From contig CAZKQJ010000004.1 of the NCBI GenBank assembly GCA_964554875.1, forward strand, positions 81,581-145,580: a stretch of 64,000 bases of DNA, read 5' to 3'. Positions 25,618 through 34,138 of the stretch are shown here, one piece after another. Within the stretch, counting starts at the first letter, position 1; each line of letters starts with the position of its first letter. A program made the translations under genes and the position numbers. Origin of the DNA: Marispirochaeta sp964554875. GTDB lineage: Bacteria > Spirochaetota > Spirochaetia > JC444 > Marispirochaetaceae. The notes beneath the pieces are model-generated. The model was not told where the DNA came from, did not search any database, and worked only from the letters and a program-made list of their open reading frames with translations.

Positions 25618-28600
25618 TCAACTGCAGCCGGTTGTTCCTCCGCAGGTTTCACACTTCAGGCAGGTTCCGTTCCTCACCAGGGTAAAATGCCCGCAGGATG
25701 GACAGGGGTCTCCCTCGTAGCCGCGAAAACGTGCCTCCCGGGCGAATCTGCCGGCCTGATACTCGACTTCCGCTGCTCCGTTTCCGCCGTTATTAGTGCT
25801 TTGAGTACTGGTGGTCTCGGTGGAATCGAGGTCTGCAGGTTTTACCTGGGCCAGATCCGTCCGGTGCAGGTAGGTTAAAGCAAGATCCCTGAATATGAAG
25901 TCCAGGACCGAGGTGGCCATTTTGATATTGTCATGCCCCTGTACAATACCGTTGGGTTCGAAGCGGGCGAAGGTAAAGGCATCGACATACTCCTTCAGAG
26001 GAACGCCGTACTGAAGCCCCAGAGATACAGCTATGGCAAAACTGTTCAGCAGGGACCGGAATGCTGCTCCTTCCTTGTGCATATCGAGGAAAATCTCTCC
26101 AAGACTTCCGTCGCTGTAATTTCCGGTTCGCAGGAACAGACTGTGTCCGCCTATCTTGGCCTTCTGGGTGTAGCCGTCCCTTCGGTTGGGAAGCAGTTTC
26201 CGCCCTCTGACGGGCTGACTGCCAATCGGCATCCCGATGTTCCGGGATTTCTCAGGTCCCGTCTCGCGGCTGATTCTCAGGATTGCATCCGCAACCTTGT
26301 CGGCACCGGGGCTCAAGGAGGAGAGAGGCTGACTCAGTTTTGATCCGTCCCGGTACAGGGCAATGGATTTCAGCATCCGTTTCCAGGCCATAAAATGGGC
26401 TCCCTTCACATCCTCGATGCTGGCTCCGGCGGGCATGTTGATGGTCTTTGATATGGCCCCGGAAACAAATGGCTGAACAGCCGCCATCATCTCTATATGC
26501 GCCTGCCAGGAAATGCTCCGTTGGCCCCTGCGTCCTCCCGGTGAAGCGGTATCGAAAACGGGAAGATCTTCCTCCCGGAGATGGGGAGCCCCTTCGAGGG
26601 TCATGGTACCGCAGGCGTAATCCTCGGCTGTCTCTATTTCTTCCCTGGAGAATCCGAGATGAGCCAGCAGATCGAATCCCGGCAGATTGTAGGTGGCGGC
26701 AGGGACGTTCAGGACATTACGGTAAAAATCATCTCCCAGCACATAGGGCTGAAAACAGCCCCCCAGGGAGACCGAGGATTTCAGCGCGGCATCTATTTTA
26801 TCCAGTTCCTCCGGGCCGAACCCCTTGTCCGCCAGACTGTCCCTGTTAATTACAGGTGCCCCTTCCAGGGTTCCATGGCCCAGGCAGTAATCGATTATCT
26901 CCTCCCGTTGGGTATCGTCGTAGTCCAGGGCAGCCAGGGCCGGGAGTATTGACTGGTTGATTATCTTGAAGTAGCCCCCCCCGGCGAGTTTCTTGAACTT
27001 GACCAGGGCAAAGTCCGGTTCGATTCCGGTTGTGTCGCAGTCCATGAGAAGTCCGATAGTACCCGTTGGTGCAATAGCGGAAACCTGGGCGTTCCGGTAT
27101 CCGTGGACCTCTCCGAGTTCAAGGGCCCGGTTCCAGGCGGAGACAGCTGCTTCCCGTAGATAGGTGGGACATTTTTCCCCGTCAATGCCGTCGGGGAAAA
27201 CGGAAAGTCCCTCGTACTCCTCCTCTTTACTGTTGAGGGCCGCCCGTCGGTGATTACGTACAACCTTGAGCATGGAATCCCGGTTATCCTCGAACCGCGG
27301 AAAAGGTCCCGCCTGGGCGGCAATCTCGGCGGAAAAAGCGTAGGCCTCGCCGGAGATAATCGCGGAAATGGCTCCGGCAATTGAACGTCCCTCTTCGCTG
27401 TCGTAGGCTCTTCCCATTACCATAAGAAGCGTCCCGAGATTGGCGAAGCCCAGCCCCAGGGTTCGGTACTCGTAGCTCAGGCGGGCCACCTTCTCCGAGG
27501 GAAACTGTGCCATGTAGACGGAAATCTCGAGAATCAGGGTCCAGAGCCGTACGGCGTGCCTGAACTCATCTACCTTGAACGTACCAAAATCGGGGTCATA
27601 AAATCGCATGAGGTTTAAGGATGCAAGGTTGCAGGCGGTATTATCCAGGAACATGTACTCGCTGCAGGGATTGGAACCCCGAATCTCTCCCCCTGCGGGA
27701 CAAGTATGCCATTCGTTTATGGTGGAATGAAACTGCAGTCCCGGATCGGCGCATTTCCATGCAGCCCGGGCAATCTGATCCCAGAGCTCCCGGGCACGAA
27801 CGCTTTTTAGCTCTTGTCCGTCGGTTCGGGCCGTCAGGGGATAATCCCGGTCCTGGAGAACCGCTTCCATGAATTCCTGGGTAATTCGTACGGAATTATT
27901 GGACGCCTGTCCGCTTACGGTAGTATAGGCCTCACCCTGCCAGTCGGTATCGAAGATCTCAAAATCCGGAAGTTCCCCCTCTTCGTCGGCCATTCTGACC
28001 AGAGGATATATAAATGGCTGGGGAATCTCATCTTCCAGGGCTGCCTTTATGGCTGTTTTCAGCGCCGGATTTCGATCCGGATCGGTCCGGTGGGAATCCT
28101 CTCCCTTGAAGTCCCGGACTGCAGTCAAAAGGGCCGCGGCGTGGACGGAAATCTTTCTGCTTCCTGCGGTCATGCAGGCAACCTTGTACTCCTCTTTCAT
28201 TTTCCAGTCTATGAACTTTTCAATATCCGGATGGTCCGCATCGAGAATGACCATTTTCGCCGCCCTGCGGGTTGTTCCCCCGCTCTTTATGGCCGAGGCC
28301 GAGCGGTCGGCAATTTTCAGAAAGGAGAGCAGCCCCGAGGATACTCCCCCGCCGCTCAAAGCTTCTCCTTCGGCGCGTATTTTGGAAAAGTTCGATCCCG
28401 TACCGGAACCGTATTTGAAGAGCCGGGCCTCCCGGGTAACCAGATCCAGGATACCTTCGTCGCTTACAAGGTTGTCCTCCACGTCCATAATAAAACAGGC
28501 ATGGGGCTGCGGCCTTTTATAGGCACTTGAGGACTTTTTGAGCTTTCCCGAATCAGGATCAACATAGTAGTGCCCCTGGGGTGGTCCCTCGATTCCGTAG

Positions 28601-29007
28601 GCCTCGTAAAGTCCGGTATTGAACCACTGGGGTGAATTGGGTGCCCCCATCTGGCGGGCGAGCATATACCGGACCTCATCGTAGAAGGCCCTGCCGTCTT
28701 CCGGGCTGTCGAAATATCCGGCCCGGTCTCCCCAGTTGCGCCATGCCTCGGCCAGACGGTGGAAAACCTGGCGGGCATCGTTCTCACCCCCCGTCCCGCC
28801 GTTCCCGTCGGGAACACCGGCTTTTCGAAAATATTTCTGTGCCATTATGTCCGTGGCTATCTGAGACCATCCGGAAGGAACTACCACATCCTTCTGCTGA
28901 AAAATCAGCCCTCCGTCGGGATTTCGTATTTCGGATTCCCGGGAGCTCCACTCTATTCCCTCGTAGGGATCACCGGAGGTACCGGTAAACAGTCGCGTAA
29001 TCTTCAT
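25618..29007 (-). CDS. nrdJ: Adenosylcobalamin-dependent ribonucleoside-diphosphate reductase (class II)
   Basis: A 1129-residue class II reductase making deoxyribonucleotides with B12 instead of oxygen or glycyl radicals. Seen: FKYGSGTGSNFSKIR, the active-site NPCSE motif, NLASLNLMRF, APTGTIGLLMDCDTTGIEPDFAL, and a C-terminal zinc/redox tail CPSCGHFTLVRNGTCLKCETCGG. It lacks an obvious N-terminal ATP cone and any intein. The start ATG has GGAGGGGAT before it. Its leader holds two NrdR-like boxes and a promoter. Presence of this enzyme implies B12 supply and fits an anaerobe or facultative organism. Confidence 0.95.
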   Translation of the reverse strand: MKITRLFTGTSGDPYEGIEWSSRESEIRNPDGGLIFQQKDVVVPSGWSQIATDIMAQKYFRKAGVPDGNGGTGGENDARQVFHRLAEAWRNWGDRAGYFDSPEDGRAFYDEVRYMLARQMGAPNSPQWFNTGLYEAYGIEGPPQGHYYVDPDSGKLKKSSSAYKRPQPHACFIMDVEDNLVSDEGILDLVTREARLFKYGSGTGSNFSKIRAEGEALSGGGVSSGLLSFLKIADRSASAIKSGGTTRRAAKMVILDADHPDIEKFIDWKMKEEYKVACMTAGSRKISVHAAALLTAVRDFKGEDSHRTDPDRNPALKTAIKAALEDEIPQPFIYPLVRMADEEGELPDFEIFDTDWQGEAYTTVSGQASNNSVRITQEFMEAVLQDRDYPLTARTDGQELKSVRARELWDQIARAAWKCADPGLQFHSTINEWHTCPAGGEIRGSNPCSEYMFLDNTACNLASLNLMRFYDPDFGTFKVDEFRHAVRLWTLILEISVYMAQFPSEKVARLSYEYRTLGLGFANLGTLLMVMGRAYDSEEGRSIAGAISAIISGEAYAFSAEIAAQAGPFPRFEDNRDSMLKVVRNHRRAALNSKEEEYEGLSVFPDGIDGEKCPTYLREAAVSAWNRALELGEVHGYRNAQVSAIAPTGTIGLLMDCDTTGIEPDFALVKFKKLAGGGYFKIINQSILPALAALDYDDTQREEIIDYCLGHGTLEGAPVINRDSLADKGFGPEELDKIDAALKSSVSLGGCFQPYVLGDDFYRNVLNVPAATYNLPGFDLLAHLGFSREEIETAEDYACGTMTLEGAPHLREEDLPVFDTASPGGRRGQRSISWQAHIEMMAAVQPFVSGAISKTINMPAGASIEDVKGAHFMAWKRMLKSIALYRDGSKLSQPLSSLSPGADKVADAILRISRETGPEKSRNIGMPIGSQPVRGRKLLPNRRDGYTQKAKIGGHSLFLRTGNYSDGSLGEIFLDMHKEGAAFRSLLNSFAIAVSLGLQYGVPLKEYVDAFTFARFEPNGIVQGHDNIKMATSVLDFIFRDLALTYLHRTDLAQVKPADLDSTETTSTQSTNNGGNGAAEVEYQAGRFAREARFRGYEGDPCPSCGHFTLVRNGTCLKCETCGGTTGCS

Positions 29008-29040
29008 ATCCCCTCCACTATTTGTGTTTCGCGAACCTAC

Positions 29041-29069
29041 AAGATACGTAAAAAGCAGACCAATGGCAA
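29041..29069 (-). promoter_or_regulatory. Predicted sigma70 promoter of nrdJ
   Basis: Leftward TTGCCA (29069-29064), 17-base spacer, TATCTT (29046-29041), about 35 bases before the ATG. An alternative, TTGTCT-N17-TATGTA, lies further upstream with its -10 inside the second NrdR-like box. Confidence 0.5.
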
Positions 29070-29077
29070 GGGTTGCA

Positions 29078-29125
29078 ACGCTACATATGGCGCGATTTTA
29101 CTTGAGACAACACTACATCAAGTGT
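29078..29125 (-). promoter_or_regulatory. Tandem NrdR-like boxes upstream of nrdJ
   Basis: Two 16-base sites, read leftward as ACACTTGATGTAGTGT (29125-29110) and GCGCCATATGTAGCGT (29093-29078), separated by exactly 16 bases (32 bases centre to centre). Against the NrdR consensus ACACWATATATWGTGT they match at 13 and 11 of 16 positions. NrdR is a known repressor of ribonucleotide reductase genes and binds such paired boxes about three helical turns apart. No nrdR gene is in the window. Confidence 0.65.
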
Positions 29126-29126
29126 A

Positions 29127-30791
29127 CTAATAGAGATATTTCAGGTTTTCCAGATCTCCGCCCAGCAAGCCCAGGGAGGCGCTGACATATTCCTCCAAAA
29201 AGGCTGCGGAGTCTTCGAAATGCCTGGGAAATTTCGCGGTCAATTCATCTATCAGATCAGCAGACTCGGGGTACAGCCTGGCCATTCGAGGCAGGGTATG
29301 ATCGTTAAAATAGGCCCTGGCGCGGAATACAGGTTGTTGAAGCAGGTATGCCTGCAGCTCGTTCTGCACCAGGTAGCTGTCTGCCGGATCATAACCCCTC
29401 CAGCGAAGAAATACCCGCCAGAACTCCTTTTCCACAGGAGCAAAGCTGTCCCACAGACGGGCCGTGTGCTCCCGGTAGCCGGGATCGGTAAAAAAGAGAC
29501 CGTGGAACCCCTCGTGGGTAAGAAAAAGCCGCCTCAGATAGCCCATGGACTCCCTGCTTATGGATATCACCGCTCCATTATGAAAGCCGTATCCCCCTTC
29601 TCCGTTTCTGAAGATAATCCCCTCGGCAAGAAGGATATCCCGCAGCTCAAGTTCCTCGGGATTGAGAGTAAACCCGGTTTCCAGAGCGCTGCTGAAGAAA
29701 CGGGCAAGGTCCTCCGCCCGATAGTCATGGGCGTTCCATCCGTGGAGCTCCCGAAGCTCCGGATTCGTAAGCAGCCTTCCCTGGTAACCGTCTTTCTCCA
29801 CGAAAAAAGCAAGCCGTTTGAGAAAAGCGGCCTGTGTATCGTAATCGATAAAATCAAATACAAGAACCTGCGGTTCCACGGTCCACCGGAAAAGCTCGTA
29901 CTCTCTTTTGCGCCATTTTTCCCGGGGATACCGAAGAATGGATGCAAAATCCATGAGGATGGGTTCGTGCATGGCAGGTGCCTGCCGGATGCCGAAGGTC
30001 TCGATGGATGTGCCGGGCCCCTGCAGAGTTATGCTGGCAGGGACGAAACCAAGGGAGGATGGATAGAGATTAAGGCTTCCGTACCTGTCCGGCCGGCGAA
30101 GTTTCATTTCCCGAAGTTCTCCTTCCGCATCCTTTAAGCCGAGAACAAGTTCATCCCCGGCCTCCGTGCGTATCCCGATCTGCAAAATATCCGCCGCGGA
30201 AGAACCTGCAAGTTCCTTTGCAACCAGGACTTGCGCTTTCATGGTGGAGACATCTGACAGAACTCGTATGCCATGGCTTATCAGGGCCGGATTGCCGGTA
30301 AAATCGGCACCGGTAAAACTGTCCTCCACCCCGCTTCCGATAATCCTGAGTGAGCCTTCCGGTGCATCGGTTTCCAGCTGGAAACCCTCGAAAAGGGCAT
30401 TTCTGTCCAGGGGATACCGGAACTCGACCTCCCTGCTCCTCAGATCCGGCAGATCCGCAAACATGTACTCTCCGTCAATCTTGAGACGAAGCGTCAGAGG
30501 ACAATCGGCGGCGTAGACAATAAAAAAGGAGCGTCCGGGGTCACGGATTTCCAGGCCCTGCTTGAGACTGTAAAAGGGAGTCGAAAGTTTTCCGTTCAAT
30601 GGAATCAGATCATTACCGTTTTGATCCCGGCCCCATGGATCGGCGACGAGCTCCCGCTTGAGACCCGAATACTCGATAAAGTGAAAGCTCTCGACACTGT
30701 TGTGAACACAGCCTTCAAATACCAGGATCAGCAGGAGTAAGCTGACAAGAGAAGAGAGTAGATATACACCTCTGTGTGATTTCGTATTCAT
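29127..30791 (-). CDS. Putative lipoprotein with HExxH metalloprotease-like motif
   Basis: A 554-residue protein of no family I recognise. The N-terminus has a long hydrophobic segment (10-27) ending in Cys28 (VFEGC), compatible with a relaxed spirochaetal lipobox. Residues 60-280 look beta-rich and carbohydrate-binding-like. The C-terminal half contains THEGFHGLFF with His426, Glu427 and His430, the HExxH zinc motif, and a candidate third ligand Glu478 in NELQAYLL, a spacing of the gluzincin type. Arg/Trp-rich helices surround it. It overlaps the upstream gene by four bases, so the two are one operon. A secreted or surface metallopeptidase is a reasonable inference, not proven. Confidence 0.7.
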   Translation of the reverse strand: MNTKSHRGVYLLSSLVSLLLLILVFEGCVHNSVESFHFIEYSGLKRELVADPWGRDQNGNDLIPLNGKLSTPFYSLKQGLEIRDPGRSFFIVYAADCPLTLRLKIDGEYMFADLPDLRSREVEFRYPLDRNALFEGFQLETDAPEGSLRIIGSGVEDSFTGADFTGNPALISHGIRVLSDVSTMKAQVLVAKELAGSSAADILQIGIRTEAGDELVLGLKDAEGELREMKLRRPDRYGSLNLYPSSLGFVPASITLQGPGTSIETFGIRQAPAMHEPILMDFASILRYPREKWRKREYELFRWTVEPQVLVFDFIDYDTQAAFLKRLAFFVEKDGYQGRLLTNPELRELHGWNAHDYRAEDLARFFSSALETGFTLNPEELELRDILLAEGIIFRNGEGGYGFHNGAVISISRESMGYLRRLFLTHEGFHGLFFTDPGYREHTARLWDSFAPVEKEFWRVFLRWRGYDPADSYLVQNELQAYLLQQPVFRARAYFNDHTLPRMARLYPESADLIDELTAKFPRHFEDSAAFLEEYVSASLGLLGGDLENLKYLY

Positions 30792-31564
30792 TCCGACATC
30801 ATGGGTAAAATACTCTTTAGAAGGAGTTCCGCCAACTCCTGTTTACGGGACGGCGGAAATTCGTCGCTTTCGTGAACGATACTGTAGAAACGGCCCCGAA
30901 AATTCTCCGGCAGATCAGGTAATTCCAGGACCCTTTGGTAGAGGTCCCGCCCCGACGGTTCAAATCGTCTGTTCAGGACGAACATGATGGAAGAGAGGTT
31001 TTTCAGGTATCCCGCCATGGAAATGATATAGAACAGCCAGTCGTCCCGAATAACGGCTGCCTGAAGATCCGACAGGTAGTGCTCCGCAGCGGCAAAACTG
31101 CTCTCCTCAAGGGCTTTCCAGAACTCCCCGGGCAGGTTTTTCAGTTTTTCCCTGGTTCTCTCGATCCATTCACTTTCAGCATGAAGCACCCGGTACGTGG
31201 ACAGGCGGTAAAAGATGTAGGTACCGGACTGCCTGAAGATCCAGAGCCGTTCATCGGCGTGACGAAGGTCGGAATCGATACGATCGATGTCCTTGTATTC
31301 CACCCGCACGGGAATGGAATCTATTATGAACCTGTCCTTGCTCGATACATTGGAGGATTCAAAAGCTCCCGCATCGGAAAAGGTCTGTATGCGCTGATTA
31401 AGATCGGGCAGAGAACCGCGATAAAAAACATCAAAACTCATGAAGAAATAGGGGTCCGTGGGGTCCATCTCCGCGAACTCCGCCAGGGTGATGGTATCCA
31501 CACCTTCCCAGGCTGCAAGACGGCCGCTCAAATCCCGGGCAATTTTTTCTACTCGTCGTTTCAT
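30788..31564 (-). CDS. Hypothetical protein, possible nucleotidyltransferase-like fold
   Basis: A 258-residue soluble protein. Residues about 38-80 (FFMSFDVFYRGSLPD and later SIPVRVEYKD) could be the acidic strands of a nucleotidyltransferase fold, followed by a helical half (about 140-258), but the usual GS motif is absent, so this is weak. There is no ribosome site; a TACTAT hexamer ends six bases before the ATG with TTTCAA 18 bases further upstream, suggesting a leaderless transcript. First gene of a two-gene operon with the HExxH lipoprotein. Confidence 0.6.
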   Translation of the reverse strand: MKRRVEKIARDLSGRLAAWEGVDTITLAEFAEMDPTDPYFFMSFDVFYRGSLPDLNQRIQTFSDAGAFESSNVSSKDRFIIDSIPVRVEYKDIDRIDSDLRHADERLWIFRQSGTYIFYRLSTYRVLHAESEWIERTREKLKNLPGEFWKALEESSFAAAEHYLSDLQAAVIRDDWLFYIISMAGYLKNLSSIMFVLNRRFEPSGRDLYQRVLELPDLPENFRGRFYSIVHESDEFPPSRKQELAELLLKSILPMMSE

Positions 31565-31570
31565 GCGGAT

Positions 31571-31600
31571 ATAGTATCATAACTGGCTTTACCCTTGAAA
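31571..31600 (-). promoter_or_regulatory. Possible promoter giving a leaderless leftward transcript
   Basis: Leftward TTTCAA (31600-31595), 18-base spacer, TACTAT (31576-31571). Transcription would begin at or next to the ATG at 31564. Confidence 0.4.
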
Positions 31601-31616
31601 GATGCTATGGCACAAT
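31588..31616 (+). promoter_or_regulatory. Possible promoter giving a leaderless rightward transcript
   Basis: TTTACC, 17-base spacer, CACAAT, seven bases before the ATG at 31624, which has no ribosome site. Confidence 0.3.
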
Positions 31617-31623
31617 CCTCCTG

Positions 31624-32175
31624 ATGAAGCAGATCAGAAGCATCGTACTGGGGCTCCTGCCGCCAGGATCAATCATAGCCTCTATCCAAAGGTATCAGGA
31701 GAGGATCTTCAGAGAGACCGGAAACGCTTCCGCCCTGGGGGTGCTGCCCCTTCTCCCGCTCCGCAGCTACAGCCGTCCCGTCGCCCCGCCGAAGGAGCTG
31801 CGCCTGAATGAACCCCTGGCTTTTTCCCCTCCCGTGGAATACAGGAGCAGCATGTATCTTCCCCTGGAAAATGCCAATGCCCTTGACTCTTTGACAGAGA
31901 AACTTTCCCTCGGGTATGCTCCGACAGGAGAGGATGAGATGCTGCTGTTTCCCGTATTTCCCGGGATATTTCTCTGCCGCGGCGGAATCCCTCCTCTTTC
32001 GGCAGGTATTGTCCCCGGGAAGGAGCTGCTCCGATCGGCCTCCTTTTCCGCCGTTCTGATGGAATACCGATGTTCCCTTCCCCGGGGGGACTGGTGGGAC
32101 AGCATCGAGGAGCGGATACACTGGGAAATCCCGGTGAGAAAGCCACAGAAAAAGCTGAATCGAGGAACAGAATGA
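31624..32175 (+). CDS. Hypothetical protein upstream of xseA
   Basis: A 183-residue protein, Pro/Leu-rich. The opening (VLGLLPPGSIIASIQRYQERIF) resembles the first strand and helix of 2H phosphodiesterases, but the two His-x-Thr/Ser motifs are not present, so it would be a degenerate member if related at all. Its stop overlaps the xseA start (ATGA), indicating coupled translation with the exonuclease genes. Function unknown. Confidence 0.6.
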   Translation: MKQIRSIVLGLLPPGSIIASIQRYQERIFRETGNASALGVLPLLPLRSYSRPVAPPKELRLNEPLAFSPPVEYRSSMYLPLENANALDSLTEKLSLGYAPTGEDEMLLFPVFPGIFLCRGGIPPLSAGIVPGKELLRSASFSAVLMEYRCSLPRGDWWDSIEERIHWEIPVRKPQKKLNRGTE

Positions 32176-33413
32176 CTGATATCAACTCCCGGGAACTTCC
32201 GGTTTTCTCGGTAAGCCAGATCACCGGCCTCATAAAGGAGACCCTTGAAGGGGGCTTTCGAGATCTTTCCGTGGAAGGAGAGGTATCCAATTATCGTCCA
32301 GCTTCCAGCGGTCACGTATATTTCAACCTGAAAGACCAGAACGCCATGATTGCCTGCGTTTTGTTCCGCAATGCGGCTGCCCGGCTCTCCTTCTCTCCCA
32401 GGGACGGCCAGAAGGTGCGGGTCAACGGCGATCTTTCAGTCTATGCCAGGCGGGGAAACTACCAGATTGTCGTTACCCGTATGGTTCTGGCCGGGGAAGG
32501 GGAAATCCTCGCGATGCTTGAAGAGCGCAAGCGGCGTCTCGCCCTGGAAGGACTCTTTGACGAGGATCGCAAGCGCCCCCTGCCCCTCTTCCCCGACCGC
32601 ATAGCCGTTGTCACCTCCCCCACAGGGGCGGCCATCCGTGACATTCTCCAGGTCCTGCAGCGCCGCCATTCCGGGATGTCCGTCAGTATCCTGCCTGCTG
32701 CCGTCCAGGGTGAAGGGGCGGCAGAGCAGATTGCCAGGGGAATCAGGACAGCCAATATTCACAAGATGGGGGACGTCATCATCATCGGCCGGGGAGGAGG
32801 TTCCCTGGAAGATCTTCTACCCTTTTCCGAGGAAAATGTTGTCAGGGCTGTAGCCGAGTCGACTATCCCGGTAATATCCGCGGTGGGGCATGAGATAGAC
32901 TGGGCTCTGAGCGATTTTGCCGCGGACCTGAGGGCCCCGACCCCTTCGGCAGCGGCGGAAATTGTATCCGCTTCCAGGGATGAACTCCTTAACCGGGTCC
33001 GCTCCGCCCTGAGACAGCTCCTCAGCGGTATCAGGACAAGAACAGGCCGGGCACAAATGCTGGTAGAGCGCTTTTCGCCGGAATACATGGAACGGACGCT
33101 GCGGCAGAAAATCCAGCCCTATCTTCTGCGCCTCGATGACGACAAGGAGGTCCTCATCAAGGCCCTGCGTCTGCGCCTGAAGGATTACTCCCACCGCATA
33201 GCCATGAGCAGTGAACGCCTCCGTTCAGGTTCTCCCCGTCACATTATGGAAAAGGGCTATGCCCTGGTTCGTCACAGAGGGAAAATACTGACCGACAGTT
33301 CAAAAGCAGCCACGGGAGACCCGATTTCTATCCGGCTGTACAGAGGCAGCCTGGACGCCACCATACATACGCTATATTCCCCGGAAAAAGAGGATACCGA
33401 TGAAGGGATTTGA
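32172..33413 (+). CDS. xseA: Exodeoxyribonuclease VII large subunit
   Basis: Catalytic subunit of exonuclease VII, degrading single-stranded DNA. The N-terminal OB fold (FSVSQITGLIKETLEGGFRDLSVEGEVSNYR) and the catalytic core (IAVVTSPTGAAIRDIL, IIGRGGGSLEDLLPFSEENVVRA, SAVGHEIDWALSDFAADLRAPTPSAAAE) are complete. ATG at 32172 has GAGGA six bases upstream; the frame stays open further 5' but that part lies within the preceding gene. 413 residues, normal length. Confidence 0.95.
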   Translation: MTDINSRELPVFSVSQITGLIKETLEGGFRDLSVEGEVSNYRPASSGHVYFNLKDQNAMIACVLFRNAAARLSFSPRDGQKVRVNGDLSVYARRGNYQIVVTRMVLAGEGEILAMLEERKRRLALEGLFDEDRKRPLPLFPDRIAVVTSPTGAAIRDILQVLQRRHSGMSVSILPAAVQGEGAAEQIARGIRTANIHKMGDVIIIGRGGGSLEDLLPFSEENVVRAVAESTIPVISAVGHEIDWALSDFAADLRAPTPSAAAEIVSASRDELLNRVRSALRQLLSGIRTRTGRAQMLVERFSPEYMERTLRQKIQPYLLRLDDDKEVLIKALRLRLKDYSHRIAMSSERLRSGSPRHIMEKGYALVRHRGKILTDSSKAATGDPISIRLYRGSLDATIHTLYSPEKEDTDEGI

Positions 33414-33648
33414 AGAACGTCTGAAACGGCTTGAAGAGCTGAGTGAAAAGATCCACGACGAAGAGATCGATCTTGACGAGGCCATGGCCTGCTTTGAAGA
33501 AGGGATCAAGCTTGCCCGTGCCCTGGAAACGGACCTTGCAACGGTCGAACGAAAAATCGAAATCCTTGTGAATCAGGCTGATTCGGAGGAAGAAAAACCC
33601 GTACTGGAACTGTTTCCGGAGCTGAATTCAGGAAAGGATCAGGAATAA
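33400..33648 (+). CDS. xseB: Exodeoxyribonuclease VII small subunit
   Basis: An 82-residue helical subunit with the family pattern FEERLKRLEELSEKIHDEEIDLDEAMACFEEGIKLA. It overlaps the xseA end by 14 bases, typical of coupled expression. Several small subunits bind each large subunit. Confidence 0.94.
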   Translation: MKGFEERLKRLEELSEKIHDEEIDLDEAMACFEEGIKLARALETDLATVERKIEILVNQADSEEEKPVLELFPELNSGKDQE

Positions 33649-33664
33649 CAGCCTGACCGCTCCG

Positions 33665-34138
33665 TCAGGGCAGCCCTTCGACCCTGTCGCCGACATCTAT
33701 TCCCGCCCGTTCAAAGGCACCCCGGTTCAGTTCCAGAGCGTAGCGAACTGAACGGCTCGACTGGACCGGCTGTTCGTTATGGGGTACAAGATCGTGGATC
33801 TCCTTTATGGTACCGTCCTTCGCGATATAGGCAAGGGAGAGGGGGATCTCCGTGTTCTTCATCCAGAAGCTCAGACGCTGATCGTAGGGGAACACAAAAA
33901 GCATGCCTCTGTTGTCCGGAAGGGATTTGCGGAACATAAGTCCCCGGCTTCGTTCCTCCTGTGAGTCTGCGACCTCGACAATAAAGGTCGCATCCTTGAT
34001 CCGTATTTCCAGCGTCTCCTCTCCCGGACTGCATGAACTGTTCGTGACAGCAAGCAGCAGAAAGATGATTACAGCGAAGACGTGAACAGCTGATCCTTTA
34101 AAAACGGGAAAGGAAATCATCGCGGCTGATTCGTTCAT
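33665..34138 (-). CDS. DUF192 lipoprotein
   Basis: A DUF192 domain (VADSQEERSRGLMFRKSLPDNRGMLFVFP, FWMKNTEIPLSLAYIAKDG) follows a hydrophobic leader with lipobox-like NSSC, so it is probably an envelope lipoprotein. DUF192 is widespread with no settled function. Starts at 34138 or 34120 both keep the signal peptide; a longer reading from 34192 does not add plausible sequence. It overlaps the upstream gene's end and is convergent with xseB, only 16 bases away. Confidence 0.8.
   Translation of the reverse strand: MNESAAMISFPVFKGSAVHVFAVIIFLLLAVTNSSCSPGEETLEIRIKDATFIVEVADSQEERSRGLMFRKSLPDNRGMLFVFPYDQRLSFWMKNTEIPLSLAYIAKDGTIKEIHDLVPHNEQPVQSSRSVRYALELNRGAFERAGIDVGDRVEGLP

Noticed and set aside
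25618..29007. B12 riboswitch or intein in nrdJ
   Set aside because: The leader is short, lacks the B12-box sequence, and the protein has continuous reductase motifs of normal length.
33651..33671. CCTGAC/GTCAGG hairpin between xseB and the convergent DUF192 gene as a bidirectional terminator
   Set aside because: Only six base pairs and no T-run on either side.
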